Of a DNA stretch of 40,508 bases, positions 37,457 to 40,508 are shown piece by piece. The notes beneath the pieces are model-generated. The model was not told where the DNA came from. It ran no database searches and saw nothing but the letters and a program-made list of their open reading frames with translations. This DNA comes from Nitrospinaceae bacterium (GTDB lineage: Bacteria > Nitrospinota > Nitrospinia > Nitrospinales > VA-1), in NCBI GenBank assembly GCA_029261475.1, contig JAJDBG010000093.1, positions 1 through 40,508 on the forward strand, read 5' to 3'. How positions within the stretch are numbered: the first letter of the stretch is position 1; every line of letters begins with the position of its first letter. The translations under genes and the position numbers were made by a program.

Positions 37457-38191
37457 CAGGAAGGGAAAGGTTTGCGAAGTCGAAGGTCTTTTCTGGTCAA
37501 TGCTTTTTTCAAGTCAATGGGCGTGTTGACAGCTCTCTTCATCGCTCCCCGCCAATCCTCAGCGCAGACCGATTTTTTCACAGGAACGGAGTTTGTGGGG
37601 AAGACTCGCAAGGGGATTCATGAAAAATTTTACATCAATTTCTTCGAACCCATGCGCCGAATCAAGGCGGATAGATGGCAACTGAAGGTGTCTGGTCTGT
37701 GTGAACAGCCGACTCTGTTCAGCTTGCAGGAATTGATGGACTTGCCCGCCGACTCGCAAGTTTCTCGACTCAAATGTGTTGAGTGCTGGTCGGCAAAAGC
37801 GCAGTGGAGCGGATTCCGATTGCCTGAACTGGAGAAACGGGTGCGCCCTTTGCCCTCTGCAAAGGCCGTCGTCTTTCACTGTGGTGACACTTATCTGGAA
37901 TCTCTCGACCTTGTAAGTCTGCGCGACTCTCGCTCTCTATTGGCCTACGCAATGAATGGTGAAAAATTGAGCGACGAGCACGGCTTCCCGCTCCGCTTGA
38001 TCGTTCCTGCAAAATACGGATACAAAAATCCAAAAGCCATCCTGGAAATGGAATACGTTGCGGAATCTCAATACGGTACCTGGAGCAAAATCGGACCCTA
38101 CTCGACAGACGGAACCATCCTGCCGGGCTACGATCACCCCCTCGACCAAAACAAAATACGCCGCAAAATCCACGGCGGCGAAATCCCCTAG
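37430..38191 (+). CDS. Molybdopterin-dependent oxidoreductase (sulfite oxidase/MsrP-like) with Tat signal
   Basis: SRRSFLVNAFF twin-arginine motif; LKCVECWSAKAQWSG; DEHGFPLRLIVPAKYGYKNPKAI. Native start may be TTG 37472. Confidence 0.85.
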   Translation: MKTRFDPKFQEGKGLRSRRSFLVNAFFKSMGVLTALFIAPRQSSAQTDFFTGTEFVGKTRKGIHEKFYINFFEPMRRIKADRWQLKVSGLCEQPTLFSLQELMDLPADSQVSRLKCVECWSAKAQWSGFRLPELEKRVRPLPSAKAVVFHCGDTYLESLDLVSLRDSRSLLAYAMNGEKLSDEHGFPLRLIVPAKYGYKNPKAILEMEYVAESQYGTWSKIGPYSTDGTILPGYDHPLDQNKIRRKIHGGEIP

Positions 38192-38206
38192 CAGGCAACG
38201 CCTGCT
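38190..38206. terminator. Hairpin after oxidoreductase stop
   Basis: AGCAGGC-aac-GCCTGCT; no T tract. Confidence 0.35.
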
Positions 38207-38262
38207 GGATATAGAACCATTCAAAATAAAGTTTCAATAAGTGCGGATCGACTCAGGAGGAC

Positions 38263-38276
38263 CCCGCTCCGGCGGG
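38263..38276. repeat. GC-rich short hairpin preceded by GGAG (possible REP-like)
   Basis: GGAGGAC-CCCGC-tccg-GCGGG. Confidence 0.25.
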
Positions 38277-38409
38277 CGTGTGCAGTCCAAGTATAACAGG
38301 GCAATTAGTTTGGGCTTTTGTTGCAGTTACTTAGGGGAGTGTCTGGAGGGGTTTTGTGAGGGGGTGCAGTGATTGCCATGAACATTCAAAAAAGGGATTA
38401 CCTTACAAA

Positions 38410-38985
38410 CTATGCATTGTTAGATTCAATCATGGCTTTAGCAAAAATTGAATACTCACGGTCTTTTTCAGCTTCAGCTTCTAGGGTTGTTAAAGCGGCA
38501 TTACGTAGTTGCAAGTTTTTTGTTCTGTAACAGGCTTTAATAGCACTTTCTAATTCATTTAATCGTTCTGCTCGCTTTTCTAGCAAATCAGGCCTGTTCA
38601 AACCAATTTCTTGGATTGTAATCTCTCCTCTTTCGCTACCTTTTTTGGGGCGTAATATAGCTCCAAAAGCATAAAGATTATCTTCAGGTGGTTCTTCATA
38701 GGGATTTACAAATGGCGTATCATCGAAATATTTATTACTTTTTTTATTGTTACATTTGTTGCAAGCATACCCAAGGTTATCCCAATTAAATTCAAGGTCT
38801 GTGAATTTATCTTTGGGTTTGATGTGTTCTACATGAGCAAAATCAATATGCGAGATCTTACTTTCACAATACATACATTTATCGTATGAAGATTTCTTCA
38901 AAGCGTTTTTATTATCAGGGTGTTTGTAATTACCGCCTTTAAGGGCGGATTGGTTCGGACAATTTTGGCGATCTAGTTTAATCAT
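38410..38985 (-). CDS. HNH endonuclease (PtuB-like, TIGR02646-type)
   Basis: CMYCESKISHIDFAHVEHIKPKDKFTDLEFNWDNLGYACNKCNNKKSNKY; IGLNRPDLLEKRAERL. Confidence 0.8.
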   Translation of the reverse strand: MIKLDRQNCPNQSALKGGNYKHPDNKNALKKSSYDKCMYCESKISHIDFAHVEHIKPKDKFTDLEFNWDNLGYACNKCNNKKSNKYFDDTPFVNPYEEPPEDNLYAFGAILRPKKGSERGEITIQEIGLNRPDLLEKRAERLNELESAIKACYRTKNLQLRNAALTTLEAEAEKDREYSIFAKAMIESNNA

Positions 38986-40210
38986 TTTTCTCCTCTAAAA
39001 TCTTTGTGATTGCAGACGGTATTAATCTTTCTAGACCTAGATCTTCTAAATCTTTCTTCATTCTCAAAAATTCATCTTCCGTCATTGTTTTTCTGGAATA
39101 GTTACTTACTATTTCTTCCAACTTTCTTTCAGCCCATATTGGCATTGTAAATGATACCCCTAACACTTCGTCTAATACCTCAGTTGCAGTTTTTGCTTTG
39201 TTTTTAAAATCAAGAACCTTACTTACGACTTTCTTATTTTCATTATAAATCAGGGCATAAACTTTAGCGTCTCTGACAGAGCCAACTATTAAAGGACTGT
39301 GAGTGGATACTATAAACCGTATAGAGGGAAATGCTTCCAACAAGTCACCTAAGATTTGCCTTTGCATGGATGGATGAAGGTGGTTTTCTATTTCGTCTAT
39401 AATAACTGTAAAGATTTCCCCTTTCTCTTCTGTGCTGTACATATAAATTTGCCAAGCTATATCAATAAGAGCTGCAATTCCTCCTGAAACCGTCTCAAGA
39501 ATAAATTCATCTTGTCCACCATTACAGATAAATACGACTTCAGCATTTCTAATCTCAAGTTTTTCAAAGCCAAGTGATTGTGGGAGCACTTTTTTCAAAA
39601 CTAAAGGAAAGCCTTCAAAATACTGAAGTTGATTCGCATCGGGAGGCATAACTTTTGACCCATAACCTTGTACTGCCCAGCCTATTAATGCCGATTTCAT
39701 CATAAAAGAACTGGATTGATTACCTTCTCCCATATAGCGCTGTCTATTACTAGTATAAACCTCATCAAAAGCTTGTCTTTTTGGTTTCTTAGCCATGGGA
39801 ATAGTTGTGACCTGTTTATACTTCGGAGCAGAGCGATGCGATGGTACAAAAAAGCAATTTACTCCTTGTTGCCCATTGATTTGCAGATGGTATTCGGCGG
39901 ATGCTGTGTCTTGAGTTTGTATTTTTGCTGTTTGGCCATTGCTGTAAGATAATTGGCCTATTTGAGGTAAATCACTCTTGTCTTTCCCGTTAAAATAGCG
40001 CGTAAAAAACTTAATGATCCCAGACTCTTTTTCCTTTTGTGGTGTTGAAAAAGACGGATTTTGCCAATTGGAGTGTTTAGCTAATATACTTAATATTGAT
40101 GTTTTCCCACTTCCGTTCGCACCAGTAAGAATTGTCAACCTGTTGTCCAGATCAATATCTATGTTTTCAAATTGTTGCCAGTGATCAATTTTAATAATAT
40201 TAAAATGCAT
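38978..40210 (-). CDS. AAA ATPase (AAA_15/AAA_21, PtuA-like)
   Basis: Walker A GANGSGKTS, Walker B FTVIIDEIENHLHP, STHSP; overlaps the HNH gene by 8 bp. Confidence 0.85.
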   Translation of the reverse strand: MHFNIIKIDHWQQFENIDIDLDNRLTILTGANGSGKTSILSILAKHSNWQNPSFSTPQKEKESGIIKFFTRYFNGKDKSDLPQIGQLSYSNGQTAKIQTQDTASAEYHLQINGQQGVNCFFVPSHRSAPKYKQVTTIPMAKKPKRQAFDEVYTSNRQRYMGEGNQSSSFMMKSALIGWAVQGYGSKVMPPDANQLQYFEGFPLVLKKVLPQSLGFEKLEIRNAEVVFICNGGQDEFILETVSGGIAALIDIAWQIYMYSTEEKGEIFTVIIDEIENHLHPSMQRQILGDLLEAFPSIRFIVSTHSPLIVGSVRDAKVYALIYNENKKVVSKVLDFKNKAKTATEVLDEVLGVSFTMPIWAERKLEEIVSNYSRKTMTEDEFLRMKKDLEDLGLERLIPSAITKILEEKND

Positions 40211-40341
40211 TCTTTCCTTTCTTTATTACCTAGGTAGTAGGGACCAAAAGTAAGGTATGTAGCAACGTCCGCTTTGGGTCGATAATCGTCTGATTTTTCA
40301 ACATTAAAAATTCCTTATGAGGAGTTCTTATTTTTTGTGAG

Positions 40342-40380
40342 ACTTGGTGCGCTTGTTGTTCATGGTGTAGCGCACCTAGT
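40342..40380. repeat. Inverted repeat/hairpin upstream of the AAA ATPase gene
   Basis: ACTTGGTGCGC-N17-GCGCACCTAGT (10/11 arm match); a second hairpin GAAACCT-ttacag-AGGTTTC lies at 40397-40416. Confidence 0.5.
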
Positions 40381-40508
40381 CGGTTTGGGTGATTGTGAAA
40401 CCTTTACAGAGGTTTCGGATTTCCATAATTGTAGCTTGTAGTGAATTTTTCGTCAATCCAGGATGATAGTGTCCACCAAGCGGGTTCGCCCAGCCTATTG
40501 CCTGCACA

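Noticed and set aside
37770-38237. 155-aa minus-strand ORF
   Set aside because: Antisense to the molybdopterin oxidoreductase gene.
40345-40360. Possible sigma54 promoter TGGTGCGcttgTTGTT near the Septu-like genes
   Set aside because: Points away from the genes and breaks the essential GC of the -12 element.
38410-40508. Retron with PtuAB effectors
   Set aside because: No reverse transcriptase in the window; cannot be excluded beyond the right edge.
1-40508. CRISPR array
   Set aside because: No regularly spaced direct repeats with unique spacers were seen; the only periodic direct repeat is the short 15-bp array at 24295-24331.

Overview
This 40.5 kb window is densely coding and looks like the chromosome of a Gram-negative-type bacterium. 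The lineage call (possibly Nitrospinota-like) is only inference. Most of it is housekeeping or signalling content: TRAP transporter genes, SppA, a REC-GAF-GGDEF cyclase, MOSC and Lpd genes, a hybrid histidine kinase, a PBP1A/SPOR operon, HemB, BirA, Slp, two J-domain proteins and a nitrobindin-like protein. Accessory content includes a DUF1778/GNAT (TacA/TacT-like) toxin-antitoxin pair and a Y1/REP-type transposase bounded by inverted repeats whose right copy forms the annotated start of a Tat/molybdopterin oxidoreductase. At the right edge there is a Septu-like AAA ATPase + HNH nuclease pair. The best candidates for something undescribed are: (i) a tight three-gene operon of TRAM-less MTTase-like radical SAM, TylF-like methyltransferase and ATP-grasp ligase, with its own sigma70-like promoter and overlapping operator; (ii) a radical SAM + 60-aa protein locus opposite a gene with a consensus-perfect sigma54 promoter; (iii) a nested-hairpin element at about 28058-28143; (iv) a 15-bp-periodic repeat triplet in front of the XRE/PBP1A operon. 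All family names come from motif recognition by eye. No database search was run.
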